A stretch of DNA of 64,000 nucleotides from Diphasiastrum complanatum (Eukaryota; Streptophyta; Lycopodiopsida; Lycopodiales; Lycopodiaceae), in the NCBI GenBank assembly GCA_029204225.1, contig CM055102.1:32048607-32112606 (forward strand). The letters are read 5' to 3'. The notes beneath the pieces were generated by a model that saw only the letters and a list, made by a program, of their open reading frames with translations, was not told where the DNA came from and searched no databases. The position numbers and the translations under genes were made by a program. Shown here piece by piece: positions 31,901 through 41,390 of the stretch (position 1 is the stretch's first letter; every line of letters starts with the position of its first letter).

Positions 31901-32936
31901 TCCCCTTGATTGCACACTCACCATCATTTGCGGTATAGATTACCTTCCTATCACCATCAAATGCCATTAAAGATGAAAAATACTCTTTATGATATGTCAT
32001 ATGAGAAGTGGCTCCACTATCAATCCACCAAGGATCAATGTCTCCATGATTAGCCAACAAGCAAGATGACATAACAAAAGCATCATTTGAAAGAAGCTCA
32101 TCCCCACCCTCATCAATAGTTAGATTGGTTTGCTTTTCCCCTTGATCCCTCTTTTTCTTAAAACAATCACTAGCAAAATGCCCTTTGACTCCACAATAGA
32201 AACATTTTAGCTTAGATCTATCCTTCTTTTTGCCAAAAGTAGAGTGCTCACCTTGGTCTTGCCCTTTAGACCAATTGCTTTTACCTTTGCCCTTGAACTT
32301 GCCTTTAGAGAACATTGCCTCCTCTTCTCCTCCTTGAGATGTAGAAGATGCTCCCACTCTTGCTTGCAACCTGAATTCTTCAGCCAACAAGACCTCTTGC
32401 AAGTCTCCAACACTTGGTAAACATTTTTGGATAGCATAACTTTGAACAAGATTAGCATGATCATCCAACAAGCCATTGAGAATCACTTGAACAAGCTCCT
32501 CATTATTTATGCCATCATTAATGCATGCTAACTCATCATTCAATGCTTTAACTCTCAAAACAAAAGCATGTCCATTCTCACTCTTCTTTTGCATACAAGA
32601 AAAGATTTGCCTTCTTAAAGTCAACACTCTAGAAGTAGACTTGGATTCATAAACCTTCTTCAAGGCTTCCCAAGCTTCACTAGATGATGTGCACTTACCA
32701 ACCTCTTTGATAAGCTCATTTGTCACATTCATCTTGATCATGTGAAGGGCTTTCTTTGCCCTCTTGTCATACCTCAATTGTTCTTGAGGTGCCAAAGGTC
32801 TCTCCTCCACACCTACAACAATATCCATCAACTCATTCATCTCAAGCAAAGACTCCATCCTTACTTTCCAAGTAGAATAGTTGAGGGAGGTAAGCCTATC
32901 ATTGCTTTCCAACATGTAGCCTCCATTTGTAGCCAT
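28986..32936 (-). CDS. intact copia Gag-Pol polyprotein (family B)
   Basis: 1316 codons without a break. Order: Gag (about 1-210, starting MATNGGYMLESNDRLTSLNY), basic linker, CCHC knuckle C245-C248-H253-C258, protease DSGAT from 306, HHCC site (WHKRMGHLNYK...CEEC), integrase HSDIHG / RSDNGGEY / NGVAERKNR, GIFVGYSEVSKAY module, RT with YVDD, RNase H (GFSDSDFAGD, SSEAEYKAL, FCDN) and a short tail ending LVEEGV. All catalytic residues expected of a working enzyme set are present. The tail is encoded by the polypurine tract and the TGA stop sits at 28986-28988, inside the 3' LTR. The start is the first Met and matches related copies. Confidence 0.97.
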   Translation of the reverse strand: MATNGGYMLESNDRLTSLNYSTWKVRMESLLEMNELMDIVVGVEERPLAPQEQLRYDKRAKKALHMIKMNVTNELIKEVGKCTSSSEAWEALKKVYESKSTSRVLTLRRQIFSCMQKKSENGHAFVLRVKALNDELACINDGINNEELVQVILNGLLDDHANLVQSYAIQKCLPSVGDLQEVLLAEEFRLQARVGASSTSQGGEEEAMFSKGKFKGKGKSNWSKGQDQGEHSTFGKKKDRSKLKCFYCGVKGHFASDCFKKKRDQGEKQTNLTIDEGGDELLSNDAFVMSSCLLANHGDIDPWWIDSGATSHMTYHKEYFSSLMAFDGDRKVIYTANDGECAIKGIGTIPISLSTNRNIELKDVLLIPSITKNLLSVSQMLDKGFKVEFDGDACLIKKGCSIIAKGKRQGKLFKLDACVVANQVGCMANEQMSIQEVWHKRMGHLNYKALEVIAKKKVVRGLPKSLTCLNHVCEECALSKSHRLPYTRSISRSKMPFSLLHSDIHGVTTISNGGAKMYVTFIDDFSRFCWVYLLKSKDEVFDVFVKFKVAIETQFTTKIKCLRSDNGGEYISNKFKAFCDEHGIKREYTCPRTPQQNGVAERKNRTLCESAKAMRLNANLPKPFWSDALLCANFLCNRWPSVVLEGKTPFEALFGTKPNVKFLRTFGCICYFNITLDDRTKEDPSSRKGIFVGYSEVSKAYRIYVPSIKKVFTSRDVIFDEGNIPKVVSSDDGVVATNVLDDNGVDDTLDVDVEEASSSQIPRRTPRHKVKPSRLTYDGKGKQVVDGSNYAFLTSFDVPSCVDEARQEEEWIQAMDLEFEALMKNNTWRLVELPKGKSAIGCKWIFKVKTNQDGSINKLKARLVAKGYAQEHGIDYEETFAPVAKMVSIRVIISLATLYGWDLWQLDISNAFLNGDLEEEVYMEQPESYVSHSKPNHVCFLQKSLYGLKQAPRSWYARLNSFLLSQNFTMSEYDHSLYFRISANDVTILLIYVDDIILSGGNKEDIEDIKKALKKEFEVHDLGLLSYILGIEVIRTSQITFISQEKYAISILNRFHMVDANPIDTPMESHVKLTIRGNERSFEDITLYRKLIGSLIYLTITRPDLSYCVGRLSQFMQDPSIEHWKLGKRILRYISGTKDFGIVYRGSSPNLFGFSDSDFAGDLMDRKSINAHAIFIGDGAISWMSKKQATISLSSSEAEYKALTSCTKEMVWIKRMIMELHLLDFSESPIIFCDNLSAQSLASNPVFHARSKHIEVAYHFVREQVLAKEIKLEHVPSKECVADIFTKALGKDLFFKHRTSLGVLSKSMLKLVEEGV
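28991..29003 (-). other. polypurine tract overlapping the gag-pol C-terminus
   Basis: The minus strand reads GTTGAAGAGGGAG up to the LTR edge. The same bases encode Val-Glu-Glu-Gly before the stop codon in the LTR. The defective family-B copy at 38334 has the same design (VEEEV). Confidence 0.88.
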
Positions 32937-33533
32937 GTTGCAATGATTGATCTCTGATCTTTGACCTGTTCCAATGCACTAAGCACTCTCTTGAATCAAC
33001 AAATGAAACACAAGAAGAAATCACAAAGATTTGGAACCTAAAACCTTACTTTTTCTCTCTTTTCCTCACTTTTTCCTTAATTTTAGCCACTAGTTTTATG
33101 ATTTCTTGATCAAACCAAGACCAAACCTCAATATACTTGCTTTTCCCTCACTCCTAAGATTGAAATACACTCTTGAATCATTCAGCAAACTGAAAATCAG
33201 AGGGTTACATCAATTTTGAAGTTTTTGACATGAAGAAGCAAGAAATTGAATCAAAAAACTATATGCTAGAATGGAAAACTAATAGGATCTTGTTGGATCT
33301 TGCATCTCCCTCTTTCCAAAACAATTTTTGTCTCCTTATTCTGATAAGTACAGAGGGAATTCGCCCTACTTCAATTGAAATGCATACAAATGATGTTTTG
33401 ATCACAAAGATCCAATTTCTACACATAAATCAACAAGATTTTTAGCTAGAAACTTGATTGGAATGCTACAAAAGCAAACTCGCCCACAAATCTCTTCTAA
33501 ATCTGGCAAAACCTGCACATTTGGCCGCCTAAT

Positions 33534-33545
33534 GCTCTGATACCA
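33534..33545 (-). other. primer-binding site of the young family B copia
   Basis: The minus strand reads TGGTATCAGAGC directly at the 5' LTR edge (initiator tRNA-Met type). Confidence 0.95.
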
Positions 33546-34198
33546 TGTGAAAAACTCAGATCCAAAAGATGCTAAAGTTTCATAAAGATCTTGGCCATGG
33601 AAGTTATGCACATCTAGATTGAAAAAATGATAGAAATTGTGATGTTAAGCATACTAAACATCAACTAAACATCAAAATCTGATCATAAGCTTCCACAAAC
33701 AGAAACTTGCTGTCCCTGTCCGTACTTCAGAGCCTACAACCTGCATTTCACACGTGTGAAGCCATAGCAACAAAGAAATCACAATTCTAGTGGCTAGAAT
33801 GCAAGATATGAACAAAAAAGTGAGAGAGAAGAAGATGGACCTTCAAAGAGCATAACATTCATTCAATAGAATGAAAATGAGATGTGTACATACTCGTGGA
33901 GATGGCTATTTATAGCAGCCATAGTGCCTCTTGGCCACTTGTCTTATGATAGGCTAAAATTGGGGTCCAATAGGATTCACCCATATACCTAGAAATTTGG
34001 TCAAATAGGAATGCACCAAATTATGAGCCAATAGAAGAGCTCCACACTCGACCTCCTCTAATTAATGTGACCTCAAAAGTAGTGTACACATACTTTGGGC
34101 CTCTACATACATGTATGAACCTATCTCTAACTTTTATTTGGCCATAGGCCTACAAAATCTCAAGTTAGGAAAATACTACTAGTTGACAATTTTTCACA
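33546..34198 (-). repeat. 5' LTR of the young family B copia
   Basis: 653 bp, no difference from the 3' LTR found by eye. Core palindrome CACACGTGTG at 33749-33758. Confidence 0.96.
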
Positions 34199-34203
34199 AA
34201 AAG

Positions 34204-34752
34204 CTCGAGAAATTTTTGATCCAAGTATCAAAGAAATTTTCGATCCATGTATCAAAAAAGACTCCAGGATCGAAAATTAGGAAATCAATACAAACTCAGA
34301 AAATGAGCCTGAACAACAGGAGGTCAAAATTTAGCCAAGAAGATTGAATCGACCCAGACAACCTCCATCCAGATTTATGGACGATGTAGTTTGCTACTTT
34401 GTGCAGGAACCAAATACAGGTTTGGAGGCGATGTCTGCACCTGATGCTGATCAGTGGAAAGTAGCGGTGGACATTGAATTTGATTTTCTAATAGAGAATC
34501 AACCATGGATAGTCACTGAGTTGTCAAAGAGAAGAAATCCGATTCCATGCAAATGGATATCCAAGACGAAGTATGATGCTGAAGGAAGGCTAAATCGATA
34601 CAAAGCTAGGTTGGTCACCAAAGGCTATTCTCAGATTCCAGATCTGGATTATTCCGAGACCTTCAGCCTAGTCGCCAAACATCCTTTGATCTGTTTTCTA
34701 CTCTCCTTTGCAGTTGCAGTAGATCTCAAAGCGTCAGAAGAAAAATTGAATT
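34204..34752 (+). pseudogene. old plus-strand copia pol, right part (start of RT)
   Basis: Continues the element cut at 28337: linker, then RT N-terminus with NRPRQPPSRFMDD, IPCKWISKTKYDAEGRLNRY and KARLVTKGYSQIPDLDYSET. Ends within the first RT blocks near 34735; YVDD and RNase H are absent. The frame from 34344 is open, better kept than the integrase half. Confidence 0.88.
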
Positions 34753-35039
34753 GATCGATTTCTCTTCTCAGTGCGTGCACTACTGGTGACTTAGTAGGCG
34801 AGCACAAGAATATGATAATTTCAAAGTCTTAAAGCACGGTCGTAGCGAAAGCGAAGAGCAGACAACCAGACAAATCAAATAGATAGCCAGACAGAATGTA
34901 GAAAAGCATTACAAAGTTGATATGAATCTGAACGTAGAAACAGATAGAGTTGTAATCAGATTAAGTATAAAAATATACAAGTCAATAATGCGAGTGAGCA
35001 CAAGACAATAGCAGGCAAAACCACGTACTCACAAAGCTA
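34753..35039. other. unassigned interval
   Basis: No gene; A-rich with short near-repeats such as AGATAGCCAGACAGAA. Could be degraded LTR. Confidence 0.3.
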
Positions 35040-36085
35040 ACTACAATCTGTAAAGGTTATGAACCTATAAATCTTGGGAACAAAAAGAACCCTGTGAAGA
35101 GATAGAACTTTGATGATGCAAGCAAAAGTCCCTACTCCTTCAATTTTGCACTCTTGATCACTTGCAATATATATGGACTTCTTGATTTCTTCATATGGCA
35201 TAATAGATGAAAATGAATCCTTGGAGCTACACATATGTGAAGATGCTCCACTATCAATATACCAAGAGTCATCCTTTTTGAAGGTGGAAGAGGAGAAGCT
35301 TGATGCCATAAGTGAGCATTCTCCATCACTTGCAATAAAGTCTTCTTTCTCATGAGAGATGTTGGCTTGCGTGAATCGGTTCTTCTTCTTGAAGCAATTG
35401 GTGGCATAGTGGCCCTTCTTGCCACAAAAGAAGCACTTTAACATCTTATATATTTTTCTTTGAAGTAGAATATTGAGAGGAATCATCATCCTCTTCATCT
35501 TGGTCTTTTGCTTTGTCCTTAGAGAAGTGTTGGTGTTGCTTTTTGCTCCTCTCTTTGTGCTTGGCAAATAGAACTTTTCCATTACCATTATCATTGAGTG
35601 ACAATTTGTGCATCCTTAATAGCTTGTTCTCATGCCTTGATTCTTCAGCTATTAGCACTCCTTGCAAAGCCTCCAAGGTTGGTAGCTCCTCCTTGATAGC
35701 ATAGGATTGGACAAGATTCTCATATTCATCCTTCAAGCCATTGAGTATGACTTGGACTAGCTCACTTTGTTTGATGGAATATCCAATACAAGCAAGCTCC
35801 CTGTGAATGTCTTTCACTCTCAAAACATAATTAGTGGCACTCTCATCACTCTTTTGACAACTTTGGAATATTTGATTTCTAAGAGTGAGAAGCCTAGAGG
35901 TATATTTGGCCTCATAGATTACTTTTATCCCAAGTATTTGTGGCCGAAGTACAAACACCAATCTCTCTCAAAATCTCATTAGAGACATTCATCTTGATAT
36001 AATGGAGAGCCATCCTAGCTCTCTTCTTATACTTCTGTACTTCTTGAAAGACTTGAGGCTCCTCCTCAATCCCAAGTACAATGTT
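35040..36085 (-). pseudogene. family A-like copia gag-protease fragment
   Basis: Minus-strand Gag (EEEPQVFQEVQKYKKRARMA, YEAKYTSRLLTLRNQIFQS, HRELACIGYSIKQSELVQV), CCHC knuckle (CFFCGKKGHYATNC) and protease (WYIDSGASSHMCSS) to VLSLHRVLFVPK, then loss of similarity at about 35060. At least three frameshifts (near 35950, 35590-35450 and 35080). At 36085 the Gag N-terminus is missing and is joined to the unrelated gene-like sequence that follows. More diverged from the intact copy than copy 1 is. Confidence 0.9.
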
Positions 36086-37655
36086 CTTGCAAAACCATGA
36101 CAACAGTGTCCATGAGGTGCTCTAGCCAAGTTTTCTTCGCTACCCACATCCTGAAATCCTTATCGCTTTTTGGAATACCGAATTGTCCCGACAAAAGACT
36201 CGTACACCACTTAAACCATTTGCACTTAGTGTCATTAGAAACCATGGAGCACCTCAGGTGATGTAACTTCTCAAGGCCCAACACAATACCCATGCTAGAG
36301 GTTTATGTTGCACTGACAAGTTCAAACCATTCTTGACCAAGCATAGGATTGACGACACCGAGCATCTTACCCATTTTTGATGACCAGTGGGTGTGAACCA
36401 TAGCTGCCGCATCCCTCAAAGTTTTGTGGCTCTTATCTCGTCCCACATTGAACTTTTGCCTCACTTCGCCCAACTTAGCACTTATGTCATTCTGCACAAG
36501 ACACCGGGTGCCTAGTTTTACTAAATGCAAGACTTCTCACAAACATTTGCAGATAATAGTGCCAACTCCCAAAATTCTGATGAGTTAGTGGATACCACAT
36601 GTTGTCACTCCTCTTGATCTCAATTGCCCTAATCATGTCAACCTCGGCTCACTCTACTTCCAAAAAATTTCTCTTGAAATATTCAGTTTAGCACTCACAT
36701 AGCCTCCTAGCCTAGTCTTTATGACGCCGATTTCATTGAGCCTAAGTCAGTAACAACACATAATAGTGCTTAGAAGATAGAGCTTCAATATGATATGAGT
36801 CCACGAAGGCAAGATTGTCAATATAATTGGCAGATTCTTGTCAAACGTACTTGTTAATACGATTCATAGAAGATAAAAGCATCATACCGGTCTCGGCATC
36901 TGGCTCAATAAAACTTGCACAAACCACAATGTGCTTGCCAATATCCCCAGCATAGTCTTCCTGAATGGCCTCCATCCAAGCAAATAAATGATGATTCCTA
37001 TTCCAACTTACAAACATACGCCCCAGCAAATCAGATCAGAACCTGCAGGTCCTCTTCACATGGTCTTTGATCAACACCACTTGACCGGTAGACGTAGTTG
37101 TAGATAGAACAAAGTCTCCCTTCTCCACTTTTTCCACTTTTCATTGTCCTTCTTATAGATATCTTTTAGTTTCAGTCTTTGCTTTTCCAATGTACGAATT
37201 GCCTTGTGTGGCAAGATGCAATATATTAAAATCATGGGAGGAGGGGAATCTCGCACCAACATAAAACGTGCGAGTGTAACATAAAACATGTCAAGATGAA
37301 ATGATATGGGGAATGTACCAATCTCATCCCCGGTTTTCTTACCACCCTTGGATTTGTCTTTGCCACCATCATGTATTGCAAGCTCATTTCCTCAATGTGT
37401 ACGCTTGCCTCTGACTCCAAATCATCTGCTGGAACACCTTCTGTAGGTAACTCGTCTACAATCTTTGTTTGCAAACAATTAGTAGATTAACAACAAGAAA
37501 AAACAAAAATTATGGTTGAAGTTATTCTTATATAACATAAAAATGAGAGAATTTACCTCTTCTGCGGGAGTCTCCTCCATGGCCTTGGCTTCGGCTGCCT
37601 TCATGTTCTTCCTAGAAACTACTTTGTTTCCACTCTTCTTCTGCACTCTTACCAT
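36086..37655 (-). pseudogene. decaying multi-exon gene of unknown function
   Basis: Minus strand. Exon 1 (37655-37557, 33 codons) starts MVRVQKKSGNKVVSRKN and ends at a GTAAAT donor. Exon 2 (37462-37319, 48 codons) has an AAAG acceptor and GTACAT donor, in phase. Exon 3 starts at 37202 (AIRTLEKQRLKLKDIYKK) with an ACAAG acceptor, also in phase, then shifts frame. Further down, stretches such as GDFVLSTTTSTGQVVLIKDH, VSWNRNHHLFAWMEAIQEDY, CASFIEPDAETGMMLLSS and KCKWFKWCTSLLSGQFG read like real protein across stops. I do not recognise the family. The 3' part is replaced at 36085 by copia gag. The N-terminus is Lys/Glu-rich; no signal peptide or membrane helix is seen. Confidence 0.55.
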
Positions 37656-37717
37656 GGCTGCAATGTATTTAGAATCCTGGAAAGTATTGTAAAGAATTTT
37701 AGATCATTAAGATACAA

Positions 37718-38338
37718 AATATCCTTTTGATGTTTGGTTAGAAAGACAAGCAAATCACCAATCTTGCCAATATAGAAAAACCAACATCTACACTATGAAT
37801 GCGATACAAAAGTCTAATAGATATTGATCAAACATCAATCAAAACATAAACTAATATTGTTGTCCATACAAAAATAGTAAGCTAATGTATTTCACAAGTG
37901 TGGATCTAAAAATAGCATTCAATAAGCATTCTACACATAGAATTGCAAGATATCACAAGTACAGTGCACCAATGGATAGTAGAACCCAAGAGAATCATAT
38001 ATAACCATGAATGAGATAAGAGAGAGAGAGTATGTCTTCTCTTTTCACAAGTTACATCCTTTTATAACAGGCCCAAATCTAAATTCAGACTCTGGTTTCC
38101 CTCCATAATGAAAACCCTACTATTTTTGTGACTAGATTCAATGTATCTACTACTCAAATTGAATCTCTCCAAAATTCGTGTTCTATAGTTTCCCACACTT
38201 TCCAAAAGTGTTTATTCAATTGCTTTTAGACTAATATAAGTTTGAAAAGTCAAACTCTAAGTCTAAAATAAAAATTGGCCTCAATTGCCAAATATACAAA
38301 TACGACCAAAATAGCAAAACTAGTTGAAATCTTTCACA
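37718..38338 (-). repeat. family B 3' LTR, 5'-trimmed
   Basis: Matches the LTRs at 26543 and 48990/55115 and ends GAAATCTTTCACA at 38338. Its outer edge is missing; similarity begins near 37718 beside exon 1 of the decaying gene. Confidence 0.85.
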
Positions 38339-40966
38339 CTTCCTCTTCAACTAGTTTAAGCATAGACTTTAAAAACACTCCAATTGAAGTACTATGCTTC
38401 ATGAACAAGTAATTTCGCAATGATTTGATGAAGATATCAGCTACACATTCCCTTGAGGACACATGTTGAATCTTCACCTCCTTTGCCATGACTTGCTCCC
38501 TCTCAAAGTGATATGCCACCTCAATATGCTTGCTCGTATCAAGAAACATAGGATTGGTTGCCAACATTTGGGCTGATAGATTGTCACAAAAGATAATTGG
38601 GCTCTCTGTACTCACTAGATGACAATGAGATAGAGGCTTGTTTCTTTGACATCCATGATATATCTCCATCACCTATGAAAATACAATGAGCACTAATGGA
38701 CTTCCTATCCATTTCATCTCCAGCATAGTCTAAATCTAAAAAGCCAAACAAGTTAGGTGATGATCCCTCAAAGAATATGCCAAAATCTCAAGTTCCAACT
38801 ATGTACCTCAAAACTCGTTTTTCTAGCTTCCAATGCTCCTCACTAGAATCTTGCATGAATTGGGTCAATTTTCCAACTCAATAGCTTAGATGTGGTCTTG
38901 TAATGGTTAGATAGATGAGTGAACCAACTAGCTTCCTATAGAGAGTTTTGTCTTCGAAGGATCTTTCATTACCTCTTATAGTTAGTTTTACATTTGACTC
39001 CATAGGTGTATCACAAGATTTTGCATCTACCATATGAAATCTTTCTAGAATAGAATTAGCACACTTCTCTTGACAAATGAAAGTAGATTGAGAAGATCTA
39101 ATCACTTCTATTCCTAAAATGTAATGCAAATTATCAAGATCATGCACCTCAAATTCCTTCTTAAGAGCACTCTTGATATCCTCCACATCTTGATTGAATC
39201 CACTCAAGATGTATCATCCACATAGATTAGCAAGATGGTAACATCATTTCCAGCAAACCTATAATAAAGTGAATGATCATACTCACTCATAACAAAGCCT
39301 TGAGAGAGTCAAAAAGTGTTAAGCTTAGCATACCAACTCCTTGGTGCCTTGCTTAAGGCCATATAAGCTCTTTTGTAGAAAACACACATGATTTGGCTTT
39401 GTAGGTGAAATGTAGCTCTCGTGTTGTTCCATGTACACTTCCTCCTCAAGATCACCATTCAAAAATGCATTTGTAATGTCCATTTTCCATAGATCCCATC
39501 CATAAAGAGTAGAAAGAAGGACGATGAGCCGAATGCTTACCATCTTTGCCACAGGTGAAAATGTTTCATCATAGTCAATCCCATGTTCTTGAGCATATCC
39601 TTTTGTCACCAACCTTTTCTTGTACTTGTTGATAGATCCATCTTGGTTTGTCTTCACCTTGAAGATCCATTTGCATCCAATAGCTTTCTTGTCCTTAGGT
39701 AACTCCACCAATATCCATGTTTCATTCTTTATAAGAGCTTGATACTCAAGATCTATTGCTTGGATCCAGTCCTCTTTGTTCCTTGCTTCATCTACACATG
39801 TAGGTTCATCAAAAGAGGTTAGCAAAGCAACATAATTTCCAGAAATTACTTGCTTACCCTTTTCATCGTAAGTGAGCCTTGAAGGCATTTGTCTTTCCCT
39901 TGATGTTCTCCTTGGCTTTTGACTTGATGATGGTCCTTCATCATCACCATCCAAAGTAGGATCCTTTACATCAATATCAAGAATGTTAGATGCATCCACA
40001 TCACCATCAATAATGCTTGAAGATAATTTTGGAATGTTCCTCTCATAAAAAATGACATCTCTACCAATAATCACCTTATTAGTAGAAGGAATGTAAACTT
40101 GTAGGCTTTACTCACCTCCCTATATCCAACAAATATACATTCCTATTTGTAGATAGAGAAATAGAAATTGTGACAATCCCTTTGATTGCACACTCACCAT
40201 CATTGGCTGTGTAGATCACCCTCTTGTCATTTTCATATGACAACAAAGAAGTGAAGTACTCTTTGTGAAAGTCATGTCTGAACTTGCACCACTATCAATC
40301 CACCATGTATCTAGATCTCCATCATTAGCAAGCATACATGAAGACATCACAAAAGCATCATCATTTGCATGTTGAACATCCAAACCATCCTCATCAAGAG
40401 TAAGATTACCTTGCTTGTCTCCTTGATCTCTCTTTTTCTTGTAGCACTCACTTGCAAAGTGTCATTTGATGCCACAATAGAAGCACTTGAGCTTCGATCT
40501 ATCTTTCTTTTTGCCATTCAAAGAAGCCTCCCCTTGATCTTGCCCTTTAGACCACTTACTTTTGCTTCTACCCTTGATGAACATAGCCTCCTCTCCAACT
40601 TGAGATGTTGATGAAGATCCACCTCTTGCTTGAAGCCTATAATCTTCATTGGTCAAGATCTCCTGAATATCATTCAATCTTGACAAAGTCTTTTGAATGC
40701 CAAGACTTTGAACAATGTTAGCATGAGTATCCAACAATCCATTAAGAAAAACTTGAACAAGCTCTCCTTCCTTAATGCTCTCATCATGCAAGCTAACTCA
40801 TCATTCAAAGCTTTCAGTATTTGGACTTTTCACTCTTTTAACGTCCAACACTATTCAAAACATCATTCATCTCAAGAAGTGATTCCATCATCACTTTCCA
40901 CAATGAATAGCTACTTGAGGTAGGCCTATCATTTGCTTCCAACATGACTCCACTTGATGTAGCCAT
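38334..40966 (-). pseudogene. family B copia gag-pol lacking integrase
   Basis: Gag starts at 40966 (MATSSGVMLEANDR), followed by a broken Gag, knuckle near 40480 and protease to the NRN codons at 40140. There it jumps straight to the integrase tail (GYREVSKAYKF), so the pre-integrase site and the whole catalytic core are missing. RT follows (CKWIFKVKTNQDGSINKYKK, DLWKMDITNAFLNGDLEEEV), with frameshifts near 39325 and 39205, and the YVDD region is damaged. RNase H is split (38878-39207, 38334-38672). The last codons (VEEEV) overlap the PPT and the stop is in the LTR, as in the intact copy. Confidence 0.9.
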
Positions 40967-41375
40967 GTAGAAATGACCTGATATGAAACTTCTCAATTCT
41001 CTTCTAGCACTTATACCAAGCAAATCAGCACATATAATAATGAAATCTTCATCAACCTATGATCTATCCTCAATCTAATGACTCTTTCCACTTCCTAAGA
41101 TTGAAACACACTCAAATGAAGTTCAGTAACCTCACAATCTAGAGATCCAATCAAAATTAGGGTTTTGACAAAATCACAAAAATTGATTATTTCAAAAACT
41201 ATATGCAATTGCCTAAAACTTGATATGCAGTCTTGTAGTACCACTTAGGCTTTTCCAATGCTCTAAAAAGTCACCAAATCCAAGTAGTAATGTGTGAAAT
41301 CAGAATTGATCAAGATTATAAACCTATTTTGAATTTTGATCTAGAAAAGATCCAATCTACATATGCAAGAAACTT
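40967..41375 (-). other. leader of the deleted family B copy, truncated
   Basis: Matches the leader of the copy at 25959-26530 up to ATATGCAAGAAACT, then stops at 41375 before the expected PBS and 5' LTR. Confidence 0.75.
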
Positions 41376-41390
41376 GGACAAATAATGTGT

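Larger units (their letters stand above)
28338..34198 (-). mobile_element. complete young Ty1/copia retrotransposon, family B
   Basis: 5861 bp, minus strand. LTRs of 653 bp (28338-28990 and 33546-34198) appear identical on visual comparison. Target duplication AAAAG (28333-28337, 34199-34203) is perfect. PBS, PPT and a single open gag-pol frame with all catalytic motifs are present. It is inserted in the integrase-RT linker of an older plus-strand copia. It is probably the youngest insertion in the window and a candidate autonomous element. Confidence 0.97.
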
